64,000 bases of DNA from NCBI GenBank assembly GCA_028281495.1, contig JANQJU010000017.1, forward strand, positions 1 through 64,000. Reading direction: 5' to 3'. The position numbers were made by a program, and so were the translations under genes. The notes beneath the pieces are model-generated. The model did no database searches. It saw nothing but the letters and a program-made list of their open reading frames with translations, and was not told where the DNA came from. Source of the DNA: SAR324 cluster bacterium (GTDB taxonomy: Bacteria; SAR324; NAC60-12). Of the stretch, positions 54,920 to 64,000 are shown in pieces. Each line of letters starts with the position of its first letter. Position 1 is the first letter of the stretch.

Positions 54920-57103
54920 ATGGATGCACCTATGCCTACCAAATCGAATTCGACTCCTGTCGATATCTTTTTAAAGACCTTGAAACAGATGCTTCAAGGA
55001 CAACCTGGTTTTCAAAGCCTCGCTTTGGGAAGCAACCTCGATGTCCTGAAAGAACTGGAAAAACCATTCGAAAAATCTTTATCGGCTACCATTGGTAAAT
55101 ATTCTCAAGTCTCGCCGGTAATTCAGAGCTTGCAAGGGCGGCTTGCTGAGCAGTTTCGAGAAATCATCCAGGAATTCCCTACCTTTGTTTTGTTTGCAGC
55201 TGCCCAACTCCGCAATGATCCCAAGTATCAAACCTTTATCAGAGATCTTCAAATTGCGGCAATTGGTTGTTTGATCAGCAACGGACTACCTCGTGCAGAG
55301 GCTGCCGTCGATTTCGTAAAAGCCATCGATGCTGAACTCGACTCCAAGACCTTGCACGATGAATTGTTCAACAAATCGAAAGGACACGCCTATTTGCCCC
55401 AAAAAGTGTTTTGGGATCTTTATCTCATTGGCAAATATTTCCATCTTTTACCCACCACTAGCAAAAACGAACTGATCGAAACTAAGTTTTTGGTACAGGG
55501 TATCTTTTACGTGTTCTTCAAGTATTATTTCGATCTCATGGCTTTGGCTCCTAATGACACGGTTGCCACCCATATCGATGAAATTTTTTCCAACTTTTTT
55601 GTCAGTATCCGAAACTCCGAACGCAAATATTGGGGAAATATTGCCAATGTCGATATCCTACAAGTCCAGCTCGAACATATTATTGCCCAAAACAAACCTC
55701 CTTGCTTCTTTCGAGATCGATTTGATTTGCTCAAAATTTACAATCCCATGCTGCGTCAACGAGACGACAGCTCCAGCAGATTGTTGAAGGAGCAGATACA
55801 AACATGGGGTACCTTCACCTGTAAAAAGCAGGTTTTGTTCTTAAGCTTGGTCAACAACTGCAAAGGGACAAAATACTGTTCATATCTCATGTTACAATTG
55901 TACAAACTCAATCAAGAGACTTTTTTTGAATTGGAAGCTTACCTTCAACAGCATCAAGAACAACGTCGGTATACCGACTTATACGTTTTGATCAAACGAT
56001 TGCCTGTACTACGCAAATCCGGTGCAAGTCACGCTGTCCAGGCGAGCCATGCAAAATCTGCGACGGAAAAAACAGCAGTCAATTTCAATGACCCAAACAT
56101 CGATCCAGATGTACGCAATTGGGGCAAGTACTTGAAAAAGTTTCACAAAATCATCACCAAAGACGGACAGCTTGGAGAAGACCAAATCCCCATTTTTTTT
56201 AAAGGATTTGCCGAAGCCTCGTTGCAAATGTTGCGGGAAAAGAAAGTCACTCAGAAGACAGCTAAAGATTTCAAAAAATCGATGGACCATTTAATGATCC
56301 AATTTGTGAAGCGGAGTGGGGTGAGTAAACAAGAACTCAAGATCTATCAAAACCATCTTGAAGAAGAGATGGAAGATCTCAGTTCTTCAGAATATGATAA
56401 CCGTGCAAAAAAGATCGACAATATCGGTTCCTTGTTGTTGACGATCAAAAACAAAGAAATTCAATATGAAGATTTATACCGAGAGGCTCTGACCTACCAA
56501 CTACGAATTATGCATCAGTCCTCACGGATCGAATTCACCGTGGAAGAGGTTCTGTTATTGCCGCTCCCTAATCGTCAAAAAGAGCGGTTGTTAGAAACTT
56601 TTGTACCCGGAATCCTGTCCGACTTGATGATGACTGCTATCTACAATCTGCGTTTGAGCGCTCCTGATACTCCTGATTGTACAGCCAGCATCTACGATAT
56701 CGGCAAGTACTCCAAACTCAAAACAGAGAAACTTTTGCAATTGTTGGAGGCTTCTCGTGGTTTCGATGCCCTACTTGATCGAGAAATCATTCCCATTGAG
56801 TTCAACAACAACACAATCAACTTCAATATCCGCGAGTTCTTCACTTTACCCCTCTCTTCTAAAAAGAAACAACCGGACGAAGAATGGTATTCGCAGCATA
56901 TGGAATATTTGAAATACCAAACGGAACGAAACGAATTTGCTGTATCTAGTTACGAAATTATTCAGAATAACGTAGCTGAACTCCCGACCATAGACTACAC
57001 TAAATACTTCCGGATTTTCCATCATGGCAAATTTCAAGAATCCACGATGGAAGCTCTGATCGGCCTCTGGCAAAACAGCGGCTTGGACAAACTTCGGAAG
57101 TAA
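54920..57103 (+). CDS. Large helical protein of unknown function
   Basis: About 728 residues from the ATG at 54920; a TTG at 54887 would add 11, and the choice is uncertain. There is no signal peptide and no transmembrane segment. The protein is mainly helical, rich in Lys, Leu, Gln and aromatic residues, with a Lys/Ala-rich break at about 375-400 between two halves. I see no nucleotide-binding or catalytic motif. It lies 93 bases after lspA and 14 bases before the cyclase-like/DoxX-like gene, so it may act with the latter. Confidence 0.6.
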   Translation: MDAPMPTKSNSTPVDIFLKTLKQMLQGQPGFQSLALGSNLDVLKELEKPFEKSLSATIGKYSQVSPVIQSLQGRLAEQFREIIQEFPTFVLFAAAQLRNDPKYQTFIRDLQIAAIGCLISNGLPRAEAAVDFVKAIDAELDSKTLHDELFNKSKGHAYLPQKVFWDLYLIGKYFHLLPTTSKNELIETKFLVQGIFYVFFKYYFDLMALAPNDTVATHIDEIFSNFFVSIRNSERKYWGNIANVDILQVQLEHIIAQNKPPCFFRDRFDLLKIYNPMLRQRDDSSSRLLKEQIQTWGTFTCKKQVLFLSLVNNCKGTKYCSYLMLQLYKLNQETFFELEAYLQQHQEQRRYTDLYVLIKRLPVLRKSGASHAVQASHAKSATEKTAVNFNDPNIDPDVRNWGKYLKKFHKIITKDGQLGEDQIPIFFKGFAEASLQMLREKKVTQKTAKDFKKSMDHLMIQFVKRSGVSKQELKIYQNHLEEEMEDLSSSEYDNRAKKIDNIGSLLLTIKNKEIQYEDLYREALTYQLRIMHQSSRIEFTVEEVLLLPLPNRQKERLLETFVPGILSDLMMTAIYNLRLSAPDTPDCTASIYDIGKYSKLKTEKLLQLLEASRGFDALLDREIIPIEFNNNTINFNIREFFTLPLSSKKKQPDEEWYSQHMEYLKYQTERNEFAVSSYEIIQNNVAELPTIDYTKYFRIFHHGKFQESTMEALIGLWQNSGLDKLRK

Positions 57104-57117
57104 ATCTGAATCAAATC

Positions 57118-58773
57118 ATGCCTCAAACTCCTTCCAATCGCCCAGCTCACCCCAAGCAGGGTATATCGCCCACCCCCTCGAAAGCTGCTGAAGCCGTTCC
57201 TCCTCAACCAGTTTCCTCAAGCTCCTCAGGAGTTCATACGGAGGGCAAGATTCATCCTGTTATTTTGATAATGGCGGATATCAGCGGTTATACGCAGTTT
57301 ATGTTTTCCAACCAAATGGAACTGGTCCATAGCCAGTGGGTTATTTCGCAACTGTTAAACTCGATTATTGCTGAAATTGAAATCCCTTTGGAAGTGGCCA
57401 AGCTGGAGGGAGACGCCGTATTTCTCTATGCCCGCACCGATCAATCTTCGATGTCTTCCGAAGCGATTGTAGCGGCTATCCGCAATAAACTGCCCCAATT
57501 TTTCGACGCGTTTTCACACAAGCTGCTTGAAATGAACCAAGGCAATACGTGCGCATGTCATGCCTGTGAAAATATTTCGGAGCTGAGGTTAAAGTTGATC
57601 GTCCATAGCGGAGAAGCTTTGTTTTACCAAATCGGTAAATTTGACGAACTCTCTGGCGCTGACGTGATCTTGCTCCATCGCCTGATGAAAAATTCTGTGG
57701 AGGCTAGGGAATACATTTTGCTCACTGAGCCCGCATGGCTGCAGTTCAATCTGCAAGATTCTCTCTTGGCCGAAAAACACGAAGAGGTTTATACTGGAAT
57801 TGGCAAAATTACAACTTTCGTTCATCGACAAAACCAAGTTGAACAAGAGTTATCCCACGCGCGAGAACTTAGGCCTTGGGAGCTTCTCCGATCCCAACTT
57901 AAGCTCTGGGCACAGCGGCATTTTCATCTGTTCATTCGAGATTGGAGTCGGAAAAGCCTGTTGGAACTTCCTCGGACCTTGCAATGGCCATTATATCTTT
58001 TCCAAGGGACGTTAGCACTTGTGTTGCTGATCGGAGGAATTCGGATTGGATTCCCAGCAAATGCAGAGGACTTGGCAAACAGCTATATCAATCCGACTAG
58101 TGGATTTATTGGGCCAATATTCGTACCTGTCATCACCGAAACTCTAGGAGTTTCGGTTGCGACCTTTTTGAGAATCCAAGGTTGGCTCGAAATTGGGATG
58201 GCTCTCATGCTGTTGCGTGGTGGAATCAACGTGAAAGTGGTGGGAATTATGGGTGCCATGATGTTTTGGATGTTTGCCGTGGCTAATCCCATTGCCGGTG
58301 AAATCCGATTGAGCCGGGATGTGGCTCTTGCCGGACTTTGTATCGCCCTTGCCTTGACAGGCCCCCAAGGTTGGAGTGTCGATGGAGAATTTAAAAATCG
58401 CCATGTCGTATTGCTGCTAGTCCGATTGAGCTTAGCTTACACCCTTGCGGTTTCCGGTCTGTTCACAGAAGGGGTGTTTGCGAATGCCTTTAATACCACG
58501 CTGCCGCCCAGCATGGTTTTTTGGATCGGGGTCGTCTTAGGGCTTGGATTGTTTCCACGGTGGGTGATGGCTGGAATTGGAGTATGGATATCGATACTTA
58601 TCGGATGGAGTCTCTTTAAAAGTGGCTTGTTGTGGGGGTTAGAAGATATGAAACGAGAGGTAGGGCTTTGGGGCGGAGCCGTGTTATATGCGCTTTTAGG
58701 CCCCGACCGATGGGCATGGCCGAAACCTCGACAACAAACTGATTTAGGAAAACCCGAACCGAGCCCTAAATAA
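57118..58773 (+). CDS. DUF2652/class III cyclase-like domain fused to a DoxX-like membrane domain
   Basis: 551 residues. A Pro/Ser-rich leader is followed at about residues 48-235 by a nucleotidyl-cyclase-like fold: IMADISGYTQF with the first metal Asp, then KLEGDAVFLYA with the second, and LIVHSGEALF. This matches DUF2652 proteins. From about residue 300 the rest is membrane: about six hydrophobic segments (LVLLIGGIRIGF, LEIGMALMLLRGG, VGIMGAMMFWMFAV and others), which resemble DoxX-type proteins. A soluble cyclase-like sensor tied to a membrane domain is unusual. Cyclase activity is not shown. Confidence 0.72.
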   Translation: MPQTPSNRPAHPKQGISPTPSKAAEAVPPQPVSSSSSGVHTEGKIHPVILIMADISGYTQFMFSNQMELVHSQWVISQLLNSIIAEIEIPLEVAKLEGDAVFLYARTDQSSMSSEAIVAAIRNKLPQFFDAFSHKLLEMNQGNTCACHACENISELRLKLIVHSGEALFYQIGKFDELSGADVILLHRLMKNSVEAREYILLTEPAWLQFNLQDSLLAEKHEEVYTGIGKITTFVHRQNQVEQELSHARELRPWELLRSQLKLWAQRHFHLFIRDWSRKSLLELPRTLQWPLYLFQGTLALVLLIGGIRIGFPANAEDLANSYINPTSGFIGPIFVPVITETLGVSVATFLRIQGWLEIGMALMLLRGGINVKVVGIMGAMMFWMFAVANPIAGEIRLSRDVALAGLCIALALTGPQGWSVDGEFKNRHVVLLLVRLSLAYTLAVSGLFTEGVFANAFNTTLPPSMVFWIGVVLGLGLFPRWVMAGIGVWISILIGWSLFKSGLLWGLEDMKREVGLWGGAVLYALLGPDRWAWPKPRQQTDLGKPEPSPK

Positions 58774-58789
58774 AACCGGTACTTGAGAA

Positions 58790-60394
58790 TTATCCTCCTA
58801 CTAGCATCGGCAAAAGCACTGTCATAGTTGTTCCGACTCCTTCCTCAGAAACAACCTCTATCGATCCTTGATGTTTTTGAATAATACCGAAGGAAATAGA
58901 AAGCCCCATCCCCGTACCTTCCCCCACCTCCTTAGTCGTAAAAAACGGATCGAAGATGTGGCTGCGTACTTCTTCAGACATTCCACAGCCTGTGTCTGAG
59001 AAACTGATCGCGACTCGGTCGTCTTTAAGAAACGTGCGAAGCGTGACTTTGCCTGGTACCCCTTCCTCAATTTGGGTCTGTTTGGCTTGAATGGCTTGGC
59101 AAGCATTCGCCAAAATATTCATAAAGACTTGGTTGAGCTGAGCTGGCCAACATTCTAATTGTGGGGCAACCTGAAAATCACAATCGAATTCGACAATTTT
59201 TTGATATTGGGTTCGAATCAATCGGAGTGTCGATTCAAGCCCAGATACCAGATCCATCTGTTTTTGTTCGGCTTCATCCAAACGAGAAAATGAGCGCAGA
59301 TCAGAAACAATGGTTTTGATGCGAGTGCTGCCTTCATTGATATCTTGTAAGCAACTGAAGAAACGATCGAACTTTTTGTTAAACATGTCCACGATTTCTG
59401 TGTCAGCATCCTCTCCTGCCAGATCAAATACGAATTCCTTGAATTTCTTCAAGTCTGTTTCCAAACTCCGAGAACTCACGTGAACAAAGTTTACTGGATT
59501 GTTGATCTCGTGAGCTACCCCTGCCACTAAGGTGCCCAAACCTGCCATTTTTTCAGATTGCACTAACTGAGCTTGAGTAGTTTTCAATTGGTCATGCTGA
59601 CGTAGGACGGTTTCTTTTTCTTGTTGAAGGGTCTTGTGATAGTTGATGAGCCGCTGTTGATTTTGTATCCGTACCAATAATTCTTCACGGGAAAATGGTT
59701 GAATCAGATAATCATTGGCCCCCTCACGAAGCGCATTCAGCACAACCGAATGGTTTCCTGGCTCTGTTAACACTATGATTGGGATATCCTGCCGCTTCAT
59801 CTTCTGGCGTACATATCGACATAGATCGATGTCACCCAAACTGCTGATCATAAAATCGGTGATAATAATATCAAACTTCTGATTTGGATCGGCTAAATAT
59901 TGCAAAGCGTCGGCTTTACGGGGCACCTGCATGATCTCTGCTCCACGAGACCGCAAGATACGGGAGACAATGGGACCGCTCTGTTGGGAATCGTCCACCA
60001 CTAAGACTTTCAAACCTTTAAGATTCTCTTCTTTGCTTAAAATGTCCTCGATGTATTGGCGAAACTTGCCCTTCGGGAAAGGCTTGATGAAAAATTCAGC
60101 AGCCCCGACTGCAAAGGCTCGCTTGCTCAATTCCACATCGGTATTGCCTGTGATGATGATAATCGGAATCTCGAAACACTGTTGGGATTCCCGGATCTTA
60201 GACGTGGCTTCGATGCCATCAATATCTGGCATGTTGATGTCCATCGTGATCAGATCCGGAACTTGCTCCTGAGCCATTTGGATACCTTCATATCCATTTT
60301 TTGCCTCAATGATCGTCAACCCCTCAATGCCTTCCACCTCTTTCCGAATGAAGAGACGTGAGGTCAAACTGTCATCCACAACCAGTAGTTTCAT
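58790..60394 (-). CDS. Hybrid sensor: two receiver domains plus histidine kinase
   Basis: 534 residues. REC1 about 1-118 (Asp in TMDINMPD), REC2 about 130-245 (Asp in IITDFMIS), a coiled coil at about 250-290, HisKA with GVAHEINNP (phospho-His), and HATPase_c with NILANACQAI (N box), FSDTGCGMS (G1) and GEGTGMGLSI (G2). There is no membrane segment or sensor domain, so it is cytoplasmic and probably takes its signal from phosphorylation of its receivers. Last gene of the minus-strand operon. Confidence 0.92.
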   Translation of the reverse strand: MKLLVVDDSLTSRLFIRKEVEGIEGLTIIEAKNGYEGIQMAQEQVPDLITMDINMPDIDGIEATSKIRESQQCFEIPIIIITGNTDVELSKRAFAVGAAEFFIKPFPKGKFRQYIEDILSKEENLKGLKVLVVDDSQQSGPIVSRILRSRGAEIMQVPRKADALQYLADPNQKFDIIITDFMISSLGDIDLCRYVRQKMKRQDIPIIVLTEPGNHSVVLNALREGANDYLIQPFSREELLVRIQNQQRLINYHKTLQQEKETVLRQHDQLKTTQAQLVQSEKMAGLGTLVAGVAHEINNPVNFVHVSSRSLETDLKKFKEFVFDLAGEDADTEIVDMFNKKFDRFFSCLQDINEGSTRIKTIVSDLRSFSRLDEAEQKQMDLVSGLESTLRLIRTQYQKIVEFDCDFQVAPQLECWPAQLNQVFMNILANACQAIQAKQTQIEEGVPGKVTLRTFLKDDRVAISFSDTGCGMSEEVRSHIFDPFFTTKEVGEGTGMGLSISFGIIQKHQGSIEVVSEEGVGTTMTVLLPMLVGG

Positions 60395-60415
60395 AAAATC
60401 TGTATAAAAGGACGA

Positions 60416-60889
60416 TTAAAAGTTGCGGCGTTTAGGATCCATGAAATCCTGCAGACCTTTCCCCTTTTTCTGTGGGGTTGCAGATGTTTGGCTGGATTGT
60501 GATGGTGCTTCTTTGTCCACAAAATCGGGAGCTGACAAATCCCCAATGGCTTGGATCACGTTTTTATAAAAAGGAATTGTGTTTCCCAAACCACTGATCC
60601 CAAACATGTCCTGAACCGTGCGGCTGACGTTGCAAAGCACTAATTTTTTATGTTGTTTTTTCAGGCGCACAAATTTTCCACAGACGAGTCCGATTCCAGA
60701 AGAATCCATGGTAGGGACACTGTTCAAGTCCAGTGCCAGGCTATTGAAGGTCGGGTTGCTGTCCATTTCGGAGAGCACCGGATCCAGAAACTTTTTCAAC
60801 TGCGAGACATTCGTGCTGTTGATGCTGCCTGATACTGCCACAATCGTGACATTTTTTTCCCGGTAATGTTTGAATTGTAAATTTTCCAT
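60416..60889 (-). CDS. STAS-domain protein with polar C-terminal tail
   Basis: 157 residues. A STAS domain fills residues about 1-110 with TMDSSGIGLVCGKFVRL, whose Ser is the usual phosphorylation site; a Ser/Gln/Pro-rich tail of about 45 residues follows. AGGAAGAGA precedes the ATG. It lies 21 bases before the REC-REC kinase and 21 bases after the channel gene. Confidence 0.9.
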   Translation of the reverse strand: MENLQFKHYREKNVTIVAVSGSINSTNVSQLKKFLDPVLSEMDSNPTFNSLALDLNSVPTMDSSGIGLVCGKFVRLKKQHKKLVLCNVSRTVQDMFGISGLGNTIPFYKNVIQAIGDLSAPDFVDKEAPSQSSQTSATPQKKGKGLQDFMDPKRRNF

Positions 60890-60910
60890 GTTCTCTTCCT
60901 ATTTGCATAT

Positions 60911-61972
60911 TCAGGTAGTATTCACTCCCTTCCAATCGACTTCTTCAAGACGCTTGGGAGCAATATAATATAAGCTCATTCCCCCTTGAATTATTTCATC
61001 CCATGCAGGGTTTTCGTGAATAGCCGCTGCATAATCATGAGATGCCGCCGATGCAATGATCGTCGCATTATAATTCTTCTTAAAATGGAGCAGGACTTTA
61101 TAAAACTCCCACTCTCCTGCCCCTTCCGGAATGTGAACGCGAAACCCCGCACTTCCCGTCAGATTACTGAGCAAGCTTCCATATAACCGAGTGATTCCGG
61201 GGTCTTGTGTAGCTTGAACAATCATCGTGACCATTGCAGTTGGGACACATTCGATCGAAGGCCGGATGAGATGAATTTTTTCTGCGTACTCATCGAGACT
61301 GTGAAGCGCAGCAACAATATGAGCAGTTTGATTCAGTTGATTGACCATCAGGCAAATCGCTAAGGTTTCGTCATCATTCTGCCCATCCACAATCACTCGA
61401 TGCGCCTTAGTGGCACAAACTCGTTTCAGTAGAATAGGAGACGAAAGTTTCCCTTTTGCCGGCCGCACCTCAGGCATGTGTGGCAGGGGATCTTCAGTCG
61501 CTTGAGAAGGATCAAATGCGAGAACTATCGTTGCATGAGATAACACGGGATCAGCATGCAACTCTTCAATGATCCGTTCCGTTTTGTACTCATTGTAACC
61601 TAGAATGATGACATGTTCTTCTTCATCTAAGTGCATCGTACCACTCCTAATTTTTGCTGCAAAATTTGACATGAAGGTAATCAATTGTGCTGTCAACACT
61701 CCGAAGGCTGTCACGCTGCCAAAAATGATCACCAAGCCTACGACTCGGCCCCCTACAGTGGTTGGTGTCATATCTCCGTAACCCACTGTTGAAGCAGTGA
61801 CCAAGTAATACCACCAGTAAGTATCGACAATCGGGCTTCCCTTAGGTTCAAAGAACATCATGAAAAACCACGAAACGAGGAACAACCCAAGGAATATTCC
61901 CACTGCGACTTTCCAGCCGTGTTTATCGATACTCAGAGCGATCCGTGTGATGAACCATTGAAAAACAGGCAT
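60911..61972 (-). CDS. Two-helix potassium channel with RCK (TrkA-N) domain
   Basis: 353 residues. TM1 at about 22-41, pore helix and filter with TVGYGD (about 83-88), TM2 at about 98-122, then an RCK domain from about 128 (HVIILGYNEYKTERIIEEL). The filter is the K+ signature, and the build recalls MthK/Kch. AAGGAG precedes the ATG by 8 bases. Regulation by ligands binding to the RCK domain is expected. Confidence 0.93.
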   Translation of the reverse strand: MPVFQWFITRIALSIDKHGWKVAVGIFLGLFLVSWFFMMFFEPKGSPIVDTYWWYYLVTASTVGYGDMTPTTVGGRVVGLVIIFGSVTAFGVLTAQLITFMSNFAAKIRSGTMHLDEEEHVIILGYNEYKTERIIEELHADPVLSHATIVLAFDPSQATEDPLPHMPEVRPAKGKLSSPILLKRVCATKAHRVIVDGQNDDETLAICLMVNQLNQTAHIVAALHSLDEYAEKIHLIRPSIECVPTAMVTMIVQATQDPGITRLYGSLLSNLTGSAGFRVHIPEGAGEWEFYKVLLHFKKNYNATIIASAASHDYAAAIHENPAWDEIIQGGMSLYYIAPKRLEEVDWKGVNTT

Positions 61973-61992
61973 AGGGTTGCGCTCCTTTTGAA

Positions 61993-62340
61993 TTATCCAA
62001 AAGACTTTCGTAAATAGGCCCTGATGTCTTGCGATTCATACATCCACCGTACTTTTCCTTTGAGATTGTCGATTCGCAAACACGGTACCGTTTGTTTTCC
62101 GCCCCCTTGGACAAGATCCGCATGATGGCTTCGGTTTTTATGAATATCCCGCATTTCAATATTCAGATTCAAACGCTCAATCTCACTCCGAACTCTACGA
62201 CAGTAGGGGCACGTTGCAAAATGATACAAAGCCATGTGTTGAGTCTGTTGGTCAACCTGCTGTTGGGTTTCCGGAGGACGTTGAACCTGTTCTTGCGGGA
62301 CACCAAACAAAATTTGAAAAAAATCTTTTAGGAATGCCAT
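61993..62340 (-). CDS. Glutaredoxin-like protein
   Basis: 115 residues: a glutaredoxin fold at about 36-113 with the redox site CPYC, the cis-Pro in TVPCLRI, and a hydrophobic N-terminal leader (AFLKDFFQILFGV) rather than a signal peptide. It reduces disulphides using glutathione. GGAG precedes the ATG. It sits 20 bases before the K+ channel gene. Confidence 0.9.
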   Translation of the reverse strand: MAFLKDFFQILFGVPQEQVQRPPETQQQVDQQTQHMALYHFATCPYCRRVRSEIERLNLNIEMRDIHKNRSHHADLVQGGGKQTVPCLRIDNLKGKVRWMYESQDIRAYLRKSFG

Positions 62341-62406
62341 CTCACTCCATCAATATCTATTCAGCGGGCCTTTGCTTTCGTAGGTCCTGAAGTCATTTTC
62401 AAAGTT

Positions 62407-63006
62407 TTACGATTTTGAGTTTCGTAGATTCCCGACGAATTGCGATAATTCTCTGGGAATGAAACGAGGCTTGTGCCCCATTTTTTCCTGATATCCAGGC
62501 AAAGACTCCAAATATGATTCTTCATTACGCAGCCGCGCCCAAATCAATGTGGCATTGATCAGCGATCCAATCAATGCGGTCATATAGGCAGTATGAATCA
62601 TCGGGATGCAAAACACCTCAATCATCACCACGAGATAGTTGGGGTGCCGGATATAATGATAAGGCCCTGAATCAACAATTTTCTGTTCGGGATGATGAAT
62701 AATCCTCACATTCCATGAATCCTGCATCGTGCTCAAAACCCACAGTCTCCCCAACAATGCGAACATCCAACATAACAACATCAAGCCACCCCAAACTTTA
62801 TAATAGGGCCGTTCTAGAATGTAGACTTCTGCCACGCACGCAATCAGCCAACCTGTATGGAAAACGACCATAGCCGGATAGACCCACTCCTGCACCGGAT
62901 AAGCCTGATGCTCTGTTTTAGCTGATTGATAATGGTGCTGAGACAATCGGACTTCATATAGACGAGAAAGGGCAATGCCCAAGATGAACAAAGCGTAGAG
63001 CCACAT
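62407..63006 (-). CDS. Isoprenylcysteine carboxyl methyltransferase (ICMT)-family membrane protein
   Basis: 199 residues with about five membrane segments. The C-terminal catalytic block reads GPYHYIRHPNYLVVMIEV, followed by RLRNEESYLESLPGYQEK, both typical of ICMT/PEMT-like methyltransferases. It uses S-adenosylmethionine; the acceptor in bacteria is unknown. It lies 22 bases after the secretion ATPase gene. Confidence 0.88.
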   Translation of the reverse strand: MWLYALFILGIALSRLYEVRLSQHHYQSAKTEHQAYPVQEWVYPAMVVFHTGWLIACVAEVYILERPYYKVWGGLMLLCWMFALLGRLWVLSTMQDSWNVRIIHHPEQKIVDSGPYHYIRHPNYLVVMIEVFCIPMIHTAYMTALIGSLINATLIWARLRNEESYLESLPGYQEKMGHKPRFIPRELSQFVGNLRNSKS

Positions 63007-63028
63007 AATTCGATATCAATTGAGATGA

Positions 63029-64000
63029 TCAATCCTCTCGTGTCACTGAGAGTACTTCTTCTATCGTAGTAAAACCTTGTAATGCCTTTTGTGCACCATC
63101 CATTCTCAGGGAATGCATGCCAGTCCGTAGGGCAATTTGTTTGATCGCGTTTTCGTCATTGGTTTCCATGATGACACGTTTGATTTCATCATTCATCGTC
63201 AACAATTCATGAATTCCCATACGGCCGCGGTATCCTGTGTGGCGGCAAACATCACACCCCCGACCACGATACAATATTCCCCCCGCCTCTTCCAATTGGT
63301 CCAACGATATCCCCACTTCTCGAAGCTGTTCTTCATGAGGAATGTAACTTTCTTTGCAATCTGTACAGATACGACGGATGAGCCGTTGGGCCAGCACTCC
63401 AATAATCGTGGACGAGACTAAAAACGGCTCAATATTCATATCAATAAGACGGGTGATGGTCGCTGGGGCACTATTAGTATGCACCGTGCTAAAAACCAAA
63501 TGGCCTGTGAGTGCCGATTGAATTGCAATTTGTGCCGTTTCCGTATCTCGCATTTCCCCAACCATTATAATATCAGGATCTTGGCGTAACACCGCACGCA
63601 GCGCCACTGCAAAGGTCAGCCCCAGTTTGTGGTTGACTTCAATCTGCGCATAGCCTGGAATTTTATATTCCACAGGATCTTCAATTGTAATGATATTGCC
63701 AGACTGATGATCCAACTGTCCCAAGGCAGCATAAAGCGTTGTCGTTTTTCCACTTCCCGTTGGACCAGTCACCAATATGATCCCGCCAGTTTTTTCGACC
63801 AGTTTGTCAAACGTTGTCAGTACTCGTTGTGCCAACCCCAACTCATTCAATTGGCGAAGCTTTTCACTTTGATACAACAAACGCATCACAATCTTTTCGC
63901 CATGAACCGTGGGAACAGTAGACACCCGGATGTCCACTTTTTTTCCAGCAATCAACACCATCGAACGACCATCCTGCGGCAGCCCTTTCTGGGCAATATC
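63029..64000 (-). CDS. GspE/PilB-type secretion ATPase (5' end outside window)
   Basis: The frame is open to the window edge (DIAQKGLPQDGRS precedes the internal Met at 63961), so this is the C-terminal about 323 residues. Walker A is GPTGSGKTTTLY, the Asp box is EDPVEY, and LRQDPDIIMVGEMRD is the Walker B region. Four cysteines (CTDCKES and CDVC) bind zinc. The family powers type II secretion or type IV pilus assembly. It heads the minus-strand operon, but no other gsp or pil genes follow. Confidence 0.9.
   Translation of the reverse strand, partial: DIAQKGLPQDGRSMVLIAGKKVDIRVSTVPTVHGEKIVMRLLYQSEKLRQLNELGLAQRVLTTFDKLVEKTGGIILVTGPTGSGKTTTLYAALGQLDHQSGNIITIEDPVEYKIPGYAQIEVNHKLGLTFAVALRAVLRQDPDIIMVGEMRDTETAQIAIQSALTGHLVFSTVHTNSAPATITRLIDMNIEPFLVSSTIIGVLAQRLIRRICTDCKESYIPHEEQLREVGISLDQLEEAGGILYRGRGCDVCRHTGYRGRMGIHELLTMNDEIKRVIMETNDENAIKQIALRTGMHSLRMDGAQKALQGFTTIEEVLSVTRED

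Overview
The window is a 64 kb piece of a Gram-negative bacterial chromosome: it carries lpxD, lspA, several lipobox-bearing proteins, a GspE/PilB-type secretion ATPase, a bactofilin and HslUV. The lineage cannot be fixed from sequence alone. The mix of a 'spd'-type elongation factor G (HIDSGKTT), a TIGR02147/DUF4423-type regulator, SpoIIE-type phosphatase/STAS signalling proteins and many large lipoproteins points to a deltaproteobacterial-grade group (SAR324, Bdellovibrionota or Myxococcota-like), low confidence. Three housekeeping proteins look phylogenetically out of place: HisRS resembles the plant-organelle form, PurM resembles the Bacteroidetes form, and EF-G resembles the ancestor-type of mitochondrial EF-G1.

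Layout. 1-16.2 kb is accessory: the end of a YD-repeat lipoprotein-like gene, an AT-rich PI-PLC, an AAA ATPase-nuclease, an AEC transporter, an SDR/lipoprotein pair, a CPBP (CAAX) protease with an internally deleted dead copy on the other side of an unrecognised two-part protein gene, a serine-hydrolase lipoprotein, a LytTR regulator, and an ArsR / SRPBCC / subclass B1 metallo-beta-lactamase cluster. 16.2-23.2 kb holds a chemoreceptor, an aminotransferase, miaB, an orphan BatC-like TPR protein, pheA and an ECF sigma factor. 22.8-32.0 kb is the most unusual region: a 1325-residue lipoprotein with an anthrax protective antigen/binary-toxin-B-like core next to the ECF sigma gene, a divergent TIGR02147-type regulator, and a 1092-residue Thr/Ser-rich lipoprotein. 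Although otherwise different, both giant lipoproteins end in the same C-terminal motif (LLFLNAID and LRFLTAID). Palindromes and a long structured leader lie in the two control regions.

32.0-48.6 kb: RNase P RNA (minus strand), EF-G, a REC-SpoIIE phosphatase, a CheY-like protein, a ParB-like protein with an outer-membrane-like protein, a NYN nuclease fused to a cold-shock-like domain, a cupredoxin plus di-haem cytochrome pair, a STAS protein, lpxD, an IHF/HU gene, and a minus-strand run purM - AsmA-like, bactofilin and an M23 peptidase (cell-shape module). 49.0-58.8 kb is a plus-strand run larC - hslV - hslU - udg4 - hisS - lspA - unknown - cyclase-like/DoxX-like fusion. 58.8-64 kb is a tight minus-strand operon: gspE (cut by the window edge) - ICMT-like methyltransferase - glutaredoxin - K+ channel - STAS - REC-REC-histidine kinase, with gaps of about 20 bases at most junctions.

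How they may work together: the SpoIIE phosphatase, the two STAS proteins and the REC-REC kinase suggest partner-switching output. The 22.8-32 kb region is proposed, by inference, to be one regulated cell-surface system (pore-like lipoprotein, tagged partner lipoprotein, regulator and sigma factor). No tRNA genes, CRISPR arrays, insertion sequences or prophage genes were recognised.
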